From Burkholderiaceae bacterium (lineage in GTDB: Bacteria; Pseudomonadota; Gammaproteobacteria; Burkholderiales; Burkholderiaceae_C), in assembly GCA_913776825.1 (NCBI GenBank), contig CAJYPV010000002.1, forward strand, positions 114,118 to 178,117: DNA of 64,000 bases. Direction: 5' to 3'. Below the pieces are notes generated by a model. The model worked only from the letters and a program-made list of their open reading frames with translations, was not told the origin of the DNA and did no database searches. The position numbers and the translations under genes are program-made. Positions 7,872 through 15,774 of the stretch are shown in pieces; positions within the stretch are counted from its first letter, which is position 1, and each line of letters starts with the position of its first letter.

Positions 7872-8953
7872 CGCGCCCCCGCGCTGGTGTCGACCTCGGC
7901 GACCACCGACATGCCGGGGCGCAGCCGTGCTGCGAGCGGATCGTTCGCATCCACCGCGATGCGCACGGGCAGGCGTTGCGGCACCTTGGTGAAATTGCCG
8001 GTGGCGTTGTCGGATCGGAAGAAGCTGAACTCGGAGCCCATGGCCGGCGCGAGCCGCTCGACCTGGCCCTTCAGGCGCGCATGATCCAGGCCGTCCACCC
8101 GCAGCCAGGCCGGCTGACCGGGCGCCATCGCGGCGGTCTGGTCTTCCTTGAAATTGGCGACCACCCAGACCTGCGCCGGCACCAGCGCCAGCAACTGCGC
8201 GCCAGGCGTCACATACTGGCCGAGCTTCACGCCCACCTCGCCGACATGCCCGCTGCGCGGCGCCCGGATGCGGGTGTTGTCGAGATCGATCTCAGCCAGC
8301 CGCACCGCCGCCTCGGCGCCCGCGATCGCGGCCTGCACCGACTGCCGGTTCACATCGACCGCGCGCAGTTCCTGCTGCGCCGCCGTGATGGCCGCGCGCG
8401 CCTGCTGCGCCTGGGCTTGTGCGAGCCGCTGGCCGGCCTCGGTCTGGCGCAAGCTGCTTTCGCTCTGCTCCAGCTCACGCTGAGAGACCGAGCCATCGCC
8501 CACCAGCACGAGCGATCGGCGATGGTCCGCCTGCGCCCGCTGCCATTGCGCATCGGCATTCGCCTGCTGGGCCTGCGCGCCGGCCAGCTGCGCCTGCGCA
8601 TTCGCCACGCCGGCCTCGCGCACCCGGTGAGCCTGGTCCAGATTCGCCAGACTGGCCCGATGCGCCGCCAGCGCCGCTTGCGCCTGGGCGAGCCGCTGGC
8701 TGTAGTTGCGGGCATCCAGCCGCACCAGCACCTGGCCGGCTTCGACGGCCGCGAAGTCCTGCACCAGCACCTCGGCGACATAACCATCCACTTTCGCGGC
8801 CAGCACCGTCACGCTGCCCCGCACATAGGCGTTGTCGGTGGCTTCGATCGCACTGTGAAACGGCGGCAGACGCCAGAGGTACAGCACCAGCGCGATGCCG
8901 GCCAAGGCCGCGCACAGCACGAGCAGATGGGAGAGCCTGAAGAACTTGGACAT
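7868..8953 (-). CDS. HlyD/EmrA-family membrane fusion protein
   Basis: This 361-residue periplasmic adaptor has one N-terminal transmembrane helix (LLVLCAALAGIALVLYLW). The first lipoyl half-motif is TDNAYVRGSVTVLAAKVDGYV, then a long coiled-coil hairpin (about residues 95-215), the second lipoyl half (APRSGHVGEVGVKLGQYV) and a beta-barrel domain. The start ATG at 8953 gives a compact cytoplasmic tail; an upstream in-frame ATG at 9208 would translate the heptamer repeat and the end of the MFS gene and is rejected. It bridges the DHA2 MFS pump and the NodT outer-membrane factor. Its stop overlaps the next start by 4 bases. Confidence 0.92.
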   Translation of the reverse strand: MSKFFRLSHLLVLCAALAGIALVLYLWRLPPFHSAIEATDNAYVRGSVTVLAAKVDGYVAEVLVQDFAAVEAGQVLVRLDARNYSQRLAQAQAALAAHRASLANLDQAHRVREAGVANAQAQLAGAQAQQANADAQWQRAQADHRRSLVLVGDGSVSQRELEQSESSLRQTEAGQRLAQAQAQQARAAITAAQQELRAVDVNRQSVQAAIAGAEAAVRLAEIDLDNTRIRAPRSGHVGEVGVKLGQYVTPGAQLLALVPAQVWVVANFKEDQTAAMAPGQPAWLRVDGLDHARLKGQVERLAPAMGSEFSFFRSDNATGNFTKVPQRLPVRIAVDANDPLAARLRPGMSVVAEVDTSAGAR

Positions 8954-8981
8954 GGCGGAGCGAGATCGATTCAAGGTCGGT

Positions 8982-9086
8982 GGCGAGTGGCGAGTGGCGA
9001 GTGGCGAGTGGCGAGTGGCGAATGGCGAATGGCGAGTGGCGAGCAGCGAGTGGCGAATGGCGAATGGCGAGTGGCGAGCAGCGAGT
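8982..9086. repeat. Heptanucleotide tandem array (15 x 7 bp) between MFS and HlyD genes
   Basis: Fifteen consecutive 7-base units are present: GGCGAGT with variants GGCGAAT, GGCGAGC and AGCGAGT. The last ten units are two identical copies of a 35-base block (units 6-10 equal units 11-15), so a second-level duplication is superimposed. The array starts 29 bases upstream of the HlyD ATG on the minus strand and sits between two genes of one operon. Units are not a multiple of three, and the array is almost free of stops in several frames, which generates long artificial frames across it. Confidence 0.95.
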
Positions 9087-9134
9087 GATGACGGGCGCGT
9101 GGCGACTGGCGCGGCGGACTGGCCAGGGCGAGGG

Positions 9135-10907
9135 TCAGCCAGTGGCGGTCGGGGACGACGCGGCGGCCATCTCCCCTGCCCCGCGCTCCATGGCACCGGG
9201 CGCGACACGCGCCGCCGGTCGACGCGCGCGCCAGGTCAGCACCGCCAACCAGACCATCAACCCCGCCGCCAACCACGCGATCCGCTGGAACAGGTCGTTG
9301 TAGGCCAGCACGTAGGACTCGCGGGTCAGTTGCTGCAGCATCAGCGAGAGACCCTGCTGCGCGCGACCCATCGGATCGGCGGCGAGTCGGCCGGCCGCCG
9401 CGCTGTATTGCGCCACCTGCTGAGCCAGCATCGGATCGCCGATCGGCAGTTGCTGCGACAAGGCCTGGAAGTGCGCGGTCTGGCGCCCGGCCACCGTGGT
9501 GCTGGACCAGGCCGATCCAAGCAGGCTGCCCATCAACTGCGCACCACTGAACGCGGCGAGGAAGCTCACCAGATGCCGGCCGCCCTCGGCCATCACCGGC
9601 CCGAATCCCAGCAACAGCGAGGCGGAGAAGAACGCGCCCAGAGCCAGCCCCATCACCGCCTGGGTGAGATGAAACTGCTCCGGCCGGCTGAGCGCGCTGG
9701 ACTGGCTGTCCAGGACGGCCACGACCACCACCAGCCCTGCCGCCACCACAGACAGCCAGCCGGGGCTGCCACGCGTCGCCAGCAGCGGCGACAGCGCGAA
9801 ACCCGCGACCAGACCGGCGCTCACCCACAGGAACAGGGTCTGCAACTGGTCGTGGTTCTGTCCGAGCACCGACAGCAGCCCCACCACGCCCACCGTCTGC
9901 TCGGACAGCACGATGCGGAACACCAGCACGCCCAGCACGAAACGCAGCATGTAAGGCCGCACCAGCCAGCGCAGGTCCAGCAGCGGCTGGTCGCGCCGCA
10001 GATCCACCAGCGCATACAAGGCGAGGCAGGCGATGGCGCTGGCCAGGCAGGCGCCGAGCCAGGGCGCATCGGTCCACCAGGCCAGCCGGCCCTGGGACAC
10101 CACCACGCACAGCAGCACCATGCCGAGCGCATAGAGCGGGAAGCTCAGCAGATCGCCCCGCCCGAAGACCTGCGCGCGCGGCTGCGGTCGAAGCGGCACC
10201 GCATGGATGGCCGCCACGCTCAACAGCGCCAGGGCGATGTCGAGCAGGAACAGGCCCTGCCAGCGCCCTGCTGCCATGAGCGTCGGCGCGATCACGCGGC
10301 TCAGGGGACCGGGCAGTTGCAGGAACAGGAAGCCGATCAACAAGGCCAGCGGCGCGAGACGCGCCGGCAGCGCTTCCATCCAGTAGTAGATCGCCAGCGT
10401 GCTCAGCGGTGCAGCGGCCAGACCCAGCGCCGCGCGCACGGCCACCGCCGAGGACAGGCTGTCGGCCCATTGATGCAGGGCCGCGACCACGAGGAACAGC
10501 CACAGGCTGCCGACGGTGAAGGCCCGCAGCCCGACCTGCAGCCGGATCTTGGTGACCAGCAAGGTGGCCCACATCGCGGTGGCGAAATAGGCGGTGGTGA
10601 GCCAGCTGGCCTCGGCGGCCGTCGCGCCCAGCGAGCCCTGCAGCGCGCCCAGGTGGTTACTGACCAGGTACAGACCGAATCCCTGCGTCAGGCCCAGCAG
10701 CGTGCCGACGAGGGCCCGCGTGACGGCGTCACCGCGCGTACCGTCCGCACCCTTGCGCGACGTGGGGCGATCGTCGGTCGGCGGCTGCTCGAGGCCAGCC
10801 GCCGTCGCGTCACCATCGACAGCGCCGGCGCCAGTCGCCGCCGCTGGCGCAATGGCCGCGGTGGCCGCGGTAGAGGCGATCGGACGAGAGGAAGACGGCG
10901 CGTTCAT
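9135..10907 (-). CDS. DHA2-family MFS efflux transporter (EmrB-like)
   Basis: The 590-residue inner-membrane pump has about 14 hydrophobic segments, the layout of the DHA2 (14-TMS) family, after a polar Ala-rich N-terminal tail of about 60 residues. The segment EASWLTTAYFATAMWATLLVTKI corresponds to TM2 and the following loop of EmrB-type proteins. Long final loop residues before the last helix (AGRLAADPMGRAQQGLSLM) are also family-typical. It is the first gene of the pump operon and is followed by adaptor and outer-membrane genes, so the three form an EmrAB-TolC-like system. Transcription diverges from the AraC gene at 11253, a likely regulator. Confidence 0.88.
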   Translation of the reverse strand: MNAPSSSRPIASTAATAAIAPAAATGAGAVDGDATAAGLEQPPTDDRPTSRKGADGTRGDAVTRALVGTLLGLTQGFGLYLVSNHLGALQGSLGATAAEASWLTTAYFATAMWATLLVTKIRLQVGLRAFTVGSLWLFLVVAALHQWADSLSSAVAVRAALGLAAAPLSTLAIYYWMEALPARLAPLALLIGFLFLQLPGPLSRVIAPTLMAAGRWQGLFLLDIALALLSVAAIHAVPLRPQPRAQVFGRGDLLSFPLYALGMVLLCVVVSQGRLAWWTDAPWLGACLASAIACLALYALVDLRRDQPLLDLRWLVRPYMLRFVLGVLVFRIVLSEQTVGVVGLLSVLGQNHDQLQTLFLWVSAGLVAGFALSPLLATRGSPGWLSVVAAGLVVVVAVLDSQSSALSRPEQFHLTQAVMGLALGAFFSASLLLGFGPVMAEGGRHLVSFLAAFSGAQLMGSLLGSAWSSTTVAGRQTAHFQALSQQLPIGDPMLAQQVAQYSAAAGRLAADPMGRAQQGLSLMLQQLTRESYVLAYNDLFQRIAWLAAGLMVWLAVLTWRARRPAARVAPGAMERGAGEMAAASSPTATG

Positions 10908-11252
10908 GGAGCGGGGCTGGCGTAGGCGTGCAGCAGTCTCCCGTCAGCGGCGCGCGCGCGCCACGTCGTCTGAGGACAACGCACGCATCCTTTCGGACAA
11001 GCTTGCGGGACGGCCCCAATCCCCAACGCCGGATCTGCCTGCAATACTGGCCGTTGCACCGCTCGGTGCAGCGTGCGTCACGCGCCCATCGGCCCCATCC
11101 GCTCACAAGGCTGTCATGTCGGCGATGGATAAGAGCGCGCCCGCGCCTGGCCGCTTTGCCTCACACCGCTTCGCCTCGAGCCGCCCGCTGCTCACTATTC
11201 GGAGTGAGTCCTCGATCCCTGATTCCGCCCGGTTTTTCGATTCGATTCCAGC
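10908..11252. other. Divergent intergenic region between MFS pump and AraC regulator
   Basis: These 345 bases hold no supportable gene. They separate two divergently transcribed starts, so promoters for both must lie here. The part next to the MFS start is very GC-rich, and lower-GC sequence near 11195-11250 is the best place for the AraC promoter. No convincing operator repeat could be picked out by eye. Confidence 0.5.
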
Positions 11253-12416
11253 ATGACCGCCGCTTCTGACACCGTTGTCATCCCTGTCGCGACCGACACC
11301 GCCGCGCCCGCCCACGCCGCGTCCTCGGCGCGCGCGCAGACGCCGCCAGCGCCGGCCGCCCCGCTGAGCGCCAGCCACTTCGCCGCGCATACCGCGCTCA
11401 GCCTGCGCGAGCCGCTCTATGCGCCGCTGAAGATCCTCACCTTGGTGCAGGCGCTGGACGAGGTGGGCGTGTCGCCCGCGAGCGCCCTGGCCGGCACGGG
11501 ACTGAGCGCGGCGCAGATCGACGATCCGGCGACCCGCACCTCGATCCGCCAGCTGCTGACCGTCGGCCGCAATGCGGTGCGGCTGTCGCCGGTGCCGGAG
11601 CTGGGCCTGCGGGTCGGCCAGCGCCTGCACATCAGCAGCTACGGCCTCTACGGCTACGCGATGCTGTGCACCGGCACGATGCGTGAAGGCTTCGAGATGT
11701 CGATGCGCTATCACGCGCTCGGCACACCGGTCATGCCGGTGCGGTTCTCGGAGGAAGCCTGCCAGGTGATCTGGCATCTGCCCACCCACGCCGAGCTGGC
11801 GATGCTGGATCTGACTCCGGACGAATACGGCTTCTTCCTGGACATTCAATTCGCCGGCCATGCCACGCTGGTGCTCGATGTCATGGGCCCGTGGTGTCTG
11901 CCGATCGAAGCCCGCTATGCCAGACCGGCGCCGGCCCATGCCGAGGCGATCACCCGCACGCTGGGCTGCCCGGTGCGTTTCGGCGAGACCCGCAATGAGC
12001 TGCACTATCCCCGCGAATGGCTGGACCGTGCGCCGCAGATGGCCAATCCGATCACCGTGGCCGAGATGTCGGCCACCTGTGAACGCCTGCTGGCCCAGAT
12101 CGGCTGGCAGGCCGGCCTGACGCGCCGCGTGTATGAGGAAATCACCCGCGTGCCGGGCCGCTTTCCCGGCATCGAAGAGGTGGCGTCGACGCTGTGCATG
12201 ACCTCCCGCACCCTGCGCCGACGGCTGAACGATGAAGGCACGTCGTTCAGCGAGCTGCTGGCCAGCGTGCGCCATGCGCTGGCGCTGGACTATCTCGGAA
12301 CGACCTCGCTGTCGCTCGACGACATCGCCGCCGCGCTGGACTTCAGCGACGCCAACAGCTTCCGTCATGCCTTCAAGCGCTGGACGGGCAAGTCGCCGGT
12401 GGCGTTCCGGCGCTGA
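11253..12416 (+). CDS. AraC-family regulator with arabinose-binding-like N-terminal domain
   Basis: The 387-residue transcription factor has a variable Ala/Pro-rich N-terminus (1-50), then a ligand-binding domain of the PF12625 type (about 60-240; SSYGLYGYAMLCTGTMREGFEM is diagnostic) and a C-terminal double HTH (about 285-385). The second helix region DIAAALDFSDANSFRHAFKRWTGKSPVAFRR is intact. Relatives such as OruR, ArgR of pseudomonads and similar proteins activate catabolic or transport genes. It is divergent from the MFS-HlyD-NodT operon and is the natural candidate to regulate it. No downstream partner follows on the same strand. Confidence 0.9.
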   Translation: MTAASDTVVIPVATDTAAPAHAASSARAQTPPAPAAPLSASHFAAHTALSLREPLYAPLKILTLVQALDEVGVSPASALAGTGLSAAQIDDPATRTSIRQLLTVGRNAVRLSPVPELGLRVGQRLHISSYGLYGYAMLCTGTMREGFEMSMRYHALGTPVMPVRFSEEACQVIWHLPTHAELAMLDLTPDEYGFFLDIQFAGHATLVLDVMGPWCLPIEARYARPAPAHAEAITRTLGCPVRFGETRNELHYPREWLDRAPQMANPITVAEMSATCERLLAQIGWQAGLTRRVYEEITRVPGRFPGIEEVASTLCMTSRTLRRRLNDEGTSFSELLASVRHALALDYLGTTSLSLDDIAAALDFSDANSFRHAFKRWTGKSPVAFRR

Positions 12417-12533
12417 TCCTTCCGCGCCGCGAGGCGTGGGCTGGGGTCAGCTCATGCCACCGGCCGGGACGTGGGGCGCGTCGACGGTCGCCCCGCGGGC
12501 ACACCGCCTGGCGCGTGGCGGCTCGTCGGGGCG

Positions 12534-13166
12534 TCAACGCGGGCGTTTGACCGCTCGCAGCTTGCCGCTGCCGCCGCCGCCACAGTAGAACAAGTCAGCG
12601 CCATCGGATTCCAGTCCGCTGATGCCGGTGCCCGCGGGCATGTCCAGTTGCTCCAGTACACGGCCGCTGTCCGGATCGATGCGGCGGAGGTCGCTGTGGT
12701 CCTCTTCCCAGGTCCCGTGCCAGAGTTCGCCATCGACCCAGGAGACGCCGGTGACGAAGCGATCGGACTCGATGGTGCGCAGCACGGCGCCGCTGCTCGG
12801 GTCGATGCGCAGGATCTTCCTGTCACGGTACTGTCCCACCCACAAGCTGCCGTCGGCCCAGGCCAGGCCGGAATCGCGGCCTTGCCCCGGCGCGGGAATG
12901 GACGCCACCACCTGGCCGCTGGCGGGATCGATCTTGTCGATGCGTGACTCCGCCAACTGATAGAGATGCTGTCCATCGAAGGCGGTCCCCGCATCACAGG
13001 CGCAGGCCAAGCGGCGGGTCACCGTGCCCGGCGTCGGGTCCAGCGCCAACAGCTGCGTGCCGGTGGCGATCCACACCCGCTCGCCGTCGTGGCTGACGCC
13101 ATGCACGGGCGGCGAGCCCTCGAACGGGCCGTATTCACGGACGATCGTTGCGGTCGACTTGCGCAT
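12534..13166 (-). CDS. Beta-propeller repeat protein (YncE/virginiamycin-B-lyase-like)
   Basis: This 210-residue protein is made of about five repeats of roughly 40 residues of the type IDPxSGxVLxxI...G(L/V)xWxDGxLWxG, typical of beta-propeller proteins such as the glutamine-cyclotransferase/SMP-30-like group. No signal peptide is evident, so it is probably cytoplasmic. Start chosen at the ATG at 13166, which gives an 11-base gap after the SRPBCC gene; the longer frame to 13271 would intrude on that gene. Together with the SRPBCC gene it forms a two-gene operon. No catalytic residues are identifiable, so the function is unknown. Confidence 0.7.
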   Translation of the reverse strand: MRKSTATIVREYGPFEGSPPVHGVSHDGERVWIATGTQLLALDPTPGTVTRRLACACDAGTAFDGQHLYQLAESRIDKIDPASGQVVASIPAPGQGRDSGLAWADGSLWVGQYRDRKILRIDPSSGAVLRTIESDRFVTGVSWVDGELWHGTWEEDHSDLRRIDPDSGRVLEQLDMPAGTGISGLESDGADLFYCGGGGSGKLRAVKRPR

Positions 13167-13177
13167 GGCGTTCTGCC

Positions 13178-13636
13178 CTAGTTCCAGTTGTCGATCTTGA
13201 GGTCGTCCGGTGCCGGACGGCCGTGGCCGGTTTCCACCCAGTCTTTCAGGCTGAGCAGAAAGGTCGCCCATTTCGTGCTGCAGTGGGCCATGAACGGCCC
13301 GGGCTCGCGCCAGCCCTGGTGGGTGAAGTGCAGCAGCGTCAGGCCGTCCTCATCCGACAGCTGGAATTCAATTTCGGTGTCGAGCCAGTCGGCCGGCCCC
13401 TCCGTCACCCGCCAGCGCACCAGTTGGTCCGGCGTCTGAGTCAGCACCTCCATGACGAAGGCGCCGATCTCCCGTCCGGCAGGATCGCGGAATCCAAAAC
13501 GGATCCGGCCGCCCGGCTCGGCGTCGCCGCAGGTGTCCCGGGTCCAACAGCCTGAGAGGCCGTCAATGCTGCCCAGGGCCGGGAAGACGGCGGATCGGGG
13601 GGCCCGCAGGCCCACGCGATGAAGGATGTCGACCAT
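13178..13636 (-). CDS. SRPBCC-fold protein (AHSA1-like)
   Basis: A 152-residue START/Bet v1-like protein. It opens with the typical strand and helix pair HRVGLRAPRSAVFPALGSIDGLSGCW, continues with GGRIRFGFRD and EVLTQTPDQLVRWRVTEGP, and ends with the long helix CSTKWATFLLSLKDWVETG. These proteins bind hydrophobic ligands in a cavity; many stand-alone bacterial members are uncharacterised. It is 11 bases upstream of the beta-propeller gene and 39 bases downstream of the regulator gene on the same strand, so all three may be one transcript. Confidence 0.75.
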   Translation of the reverse strand: MVDILHRVGLRAPRSAVFPALGSIDGLSGCWTRDTCGDAEPGGRIRFGFRDPAGREIGAFVMEVLTQTPDQLVRWRVTEGPADWLDTEIEFQLSDEDGLTLLHFTHQGWREPGPFMAHCSTKWATFLLSLKDWVETGHGRPAPDDLKIDNWN

Positions 13637-13675
13637 CTGCTGCTCCAGTTCGATGTCTGTGGGGATGGGCGGACT

Positions 13676-14899
13676 CTAGGGAAACGGCATCGAACCAGGG
13701 AGTAACAAGATCGTCGTGATTCCGGACATCGGTGCGCTGAGCCAACGCTGTGAACGGCCTTGTCCGATGGATCGCACCTGGCCGACGGCCTGCAGCTCGC
13801 CCAACGCGCGCTGGATGTTGCGCTGGCTCTCACCCAGTGCGAGCGCCAACGCCGAGCTGGACCAGGCCAGCCCATCCGCCAGCAGCGCCTGCAGGGACGC
13901 GGTCTCGCCCTCGACAGGCGGCTGCAGCACGACGATGGGCCCCTCCTGCAGCGCAACCAGCCGATAGCCGCGCGCGGTGGGCTCGATGCGCGCAGCCGGC
14001 TCCAGCAGCGGCCGCAAGCGGCCCAGTTGCACCCGCAGCCGGACCCGGTCGGTCTCGTCCGGTCGGCTGATGCGGAACGCGCGCGCAATCAGGGCCTCGC
14101 GCGACACCTCGGCGGGCCAATGCTCCGCCAGCGCGCCGGCCAGGGTGAACAACACCGGACGACGCGCCAGTGATTGCCAGCGCGCGCCGGCCTTCAGTGC
14201 TCGGCGACAGCCGTCCACCACCAGCGATCCGGCGGCCACCAGTGCGGCGACCTCCTGCAGTTGAACGGGCCGGACCTGCCCGGCTTGAATCCGCCGCGCG
14301 GCGGGCTGCCGGGCACTGGCGGCCAGCAACCGGACCTCCGCCTGCAGCGCCACGATGCCCGCGCGCGCGGCGACCATCTCCGCACGCGCCAGTGCGGCCT
14401 GAGCCTCGTCGCTGCGCCAACGGCGCAGGGCGATTTCGGCCTGCGTCAGTTCGGCCATGGCTTGCAGCGCGGGCGCGTTCAGGCCGGTCAGATCCACGCC
14501 AGACAGGGTCTGCGCCGACTCGGACAGGCGTCCCAGCAGCAACAGCCGCCGCGCCGCAATCAGGCTGGCCTGGGCGGCATTGGCCCGATCCCCGCGATCT
14601 GCCAACAGGGCGGCGGCCATCTGCACCGGACGCGGTGACTCGTTCAGCAACCGCAGGGCCAGCGCCACCTCGGCCTCGGCGACCGTGCAGCGCGCACGCG
14701 CGAGGACCTCGTGGGGGCCGAACCGCCGCCGGGCCAATCGCAGCAGTTCACGTGCACGCGTCAGCTCGCCCAGTTGGGCCATGGCGATGCCTCGAAGGGC
14801 CAAGGCGGGTGGATCCTGTCGCAGCGCCACCTGCTTGAGCGCCTGCAGCGGGTCGCCCGCCGTCAAGGCCCGGCTGGCGGCGGCAATCAAGGCATCCAT
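13676..14899 (-). CDS. TPR-type helical repeat protein with C-terminal winged helix, putative regulator
   Basis: The 407-residue protein is mostly paired amphipathic helices rich in Ala, Leu and Arg, resembling the tetratricopeptide arrangement of BTAD/LuxR-type signal proteins. About residues 255-330 (LFTLAGALAEHWPAEVSREALIARAFR, then DRVRLRVQLGRLRPLLEP and RIEPTARGYRLV) match an OmpR/BTAD-like winged helix with its beta-hairpin GYRL. A further HTH-like stretch (GLAWSSSALALALGESQRNIQRALGEL) lies near the C-terminus. It is probably a DNA-binding regulator of the two downstream genes; signal unknown. No receiver domain is seen. Confidence 0.6.
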   Translation of the reverse strand: MDALIAAASRALTAGDPLQALKQVALRQDPPALALRGIAMAQLGELTRARELLRLARRRFGPHEVLARARCTVAEAEVALALRLLNESPRPVQMAAALLADRGDRANAAQASLIAARRLLLLGRLSESAQTLSGVDLTGLNAPALQAMAELTQAEIALRRWRSDEAQAALARAEMVAARAGIVALQAEVRLLAASARQPAARRIQAGQVRPVQLQEVAALVAAGSLVVDGCRRALKAGARWQSLARRPVLFTLAGALAEHWPAEVSREALIARAFRISRPDETDRVRLRVQLGRLRPLLEPAARIEPTARGYRLVALQEGPIVVLQPPVEGETASLQALLADGLAWSSSALALALGESQRNIQRALGELQAVGQVRSIGQGRSQRWLSAPMSGITTILLLPGSMPFP

Positions 14900-15589
14900 G
14901 CGCGCCTCACGGTCGCGATCGCTCGCTGGCCGCGAATGCGGCCGCGTGCGGCATCGGCCGCATCAAGGGCGCGCCTCGGGGCGTGACGAGGCGCATCGCC
15001 TCTCCACCCACGTCGCTCGGCGCGCGTGGGAAACCTCGGTCCGCAGCAACTGCCTCACTGGCTCGCCCCTTGCCGTGCGCCACGCCACTGGCGGACGCCG
15101 ATGCACCGCCGCCACCGCGCCCCGCGCGCAACCGTCGGTCGCGCGGAAAGAACGTCGCACCGTGAAGGCGCCCTCATGGATTCTCTGAACCGACATGCGC
15201 AGGCAAGGTAGTGAGCGGTGAACAAGAGACAGCGCCGAAGACGTGGCGAGCCACGGGGCGGAATCAGTTTAGCGATCAGCCACGCGAGCGCTTCGCAGGT
15301 CTGTGGGACACCCCGGTCGACGATCGCGCCCAGAGCGACTTCGATGACATCGACAGCTCGGAGCGCCGTGTTCATCGAGGGTATCGGCGATCGACGCGCC
15401 GGCTTCAGCCTCGCTTCAGCGGGTCTTCAGCGGATCTTCAGGCTCGCGACGGGCCCCACGAAAAACGCCGTGCTCATTTCACGCACCGCTGCGCGCTGGT
15501 GTAACGGGCGCTGGTCGTCTTGTACGCGGTCCACTAAGGTGACGGCTGGTTGCGATGGGTGCCAGGTCTGGGCGGTCGCAGCGTGGATT
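14900..15589. other. 690-base region without a supportable gene
   Basis: Open frames here lack start signals and protein-like composition. The right part must contain the promoter for the riboswitch-controlled peptidase gene; the region 15340-15560 is somewhat less GC-rich. No repeat, tRNA or inverted repeat of note was seen. It could also hold a small RNA, but nothing in the sequence supports one directly. Confidence 0.5.
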
Positions 15590-15672
15590 CTTGAGGGCAA
15601 ACCCGTCGAAAGGCGGGGACGCAAAGCCACCGGCCTAACGCGCGCAGGCGCCATGGCAGCGGGGTTGCCTAC
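15590..15672 (+). promoter_or_regulatory. c-di-GMP-I (GEMM-I) riboswitch aptamer
   Basis: The core matches the GEMM-I consensus in order: GGGCAAACC, a GAAA tetraloop closing a CCCGuC/GgCGGG stem, then GACGCAAAGCCACCGGCCUAA (positions about 15618-15638), a variable P3 stem, and AUGGCAGCGGGGUUGCC closing back on P1. The paired arms GGGCAA and UUGCC form P1. It ends about 100 bases before the ATG of the S53 peptidase gene, with no other gene between, so c-di-GMP binding should control expression of that secreted peptidase. I could not identify the expression platform with certainty. Confidence 0.93.
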
Positions 15673-15774
15673 CCGGGGCGGATGGTCATGCCATCGGCCG
15701 TCGACGCGAATCGCGTCGGGATGGGTGGTCGTCGCGTGGCCCTCGCCGTCGGATTTGCTTGCTCGAGGACTGCC

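Noticed and set aside
8982..9086. CRISPR array
   Set aside because: Units are 7 bases, contiguous and without unique spacers; no cas genes nearby.
8954..9208. N-terminal extension of the HlyD protein through the heptamer array
   Set aside because: The extension is a translated repeat (ATRHSP units) and overlaps the end of the MFS gene; the membrane helix begins just after the ATG at 8953.
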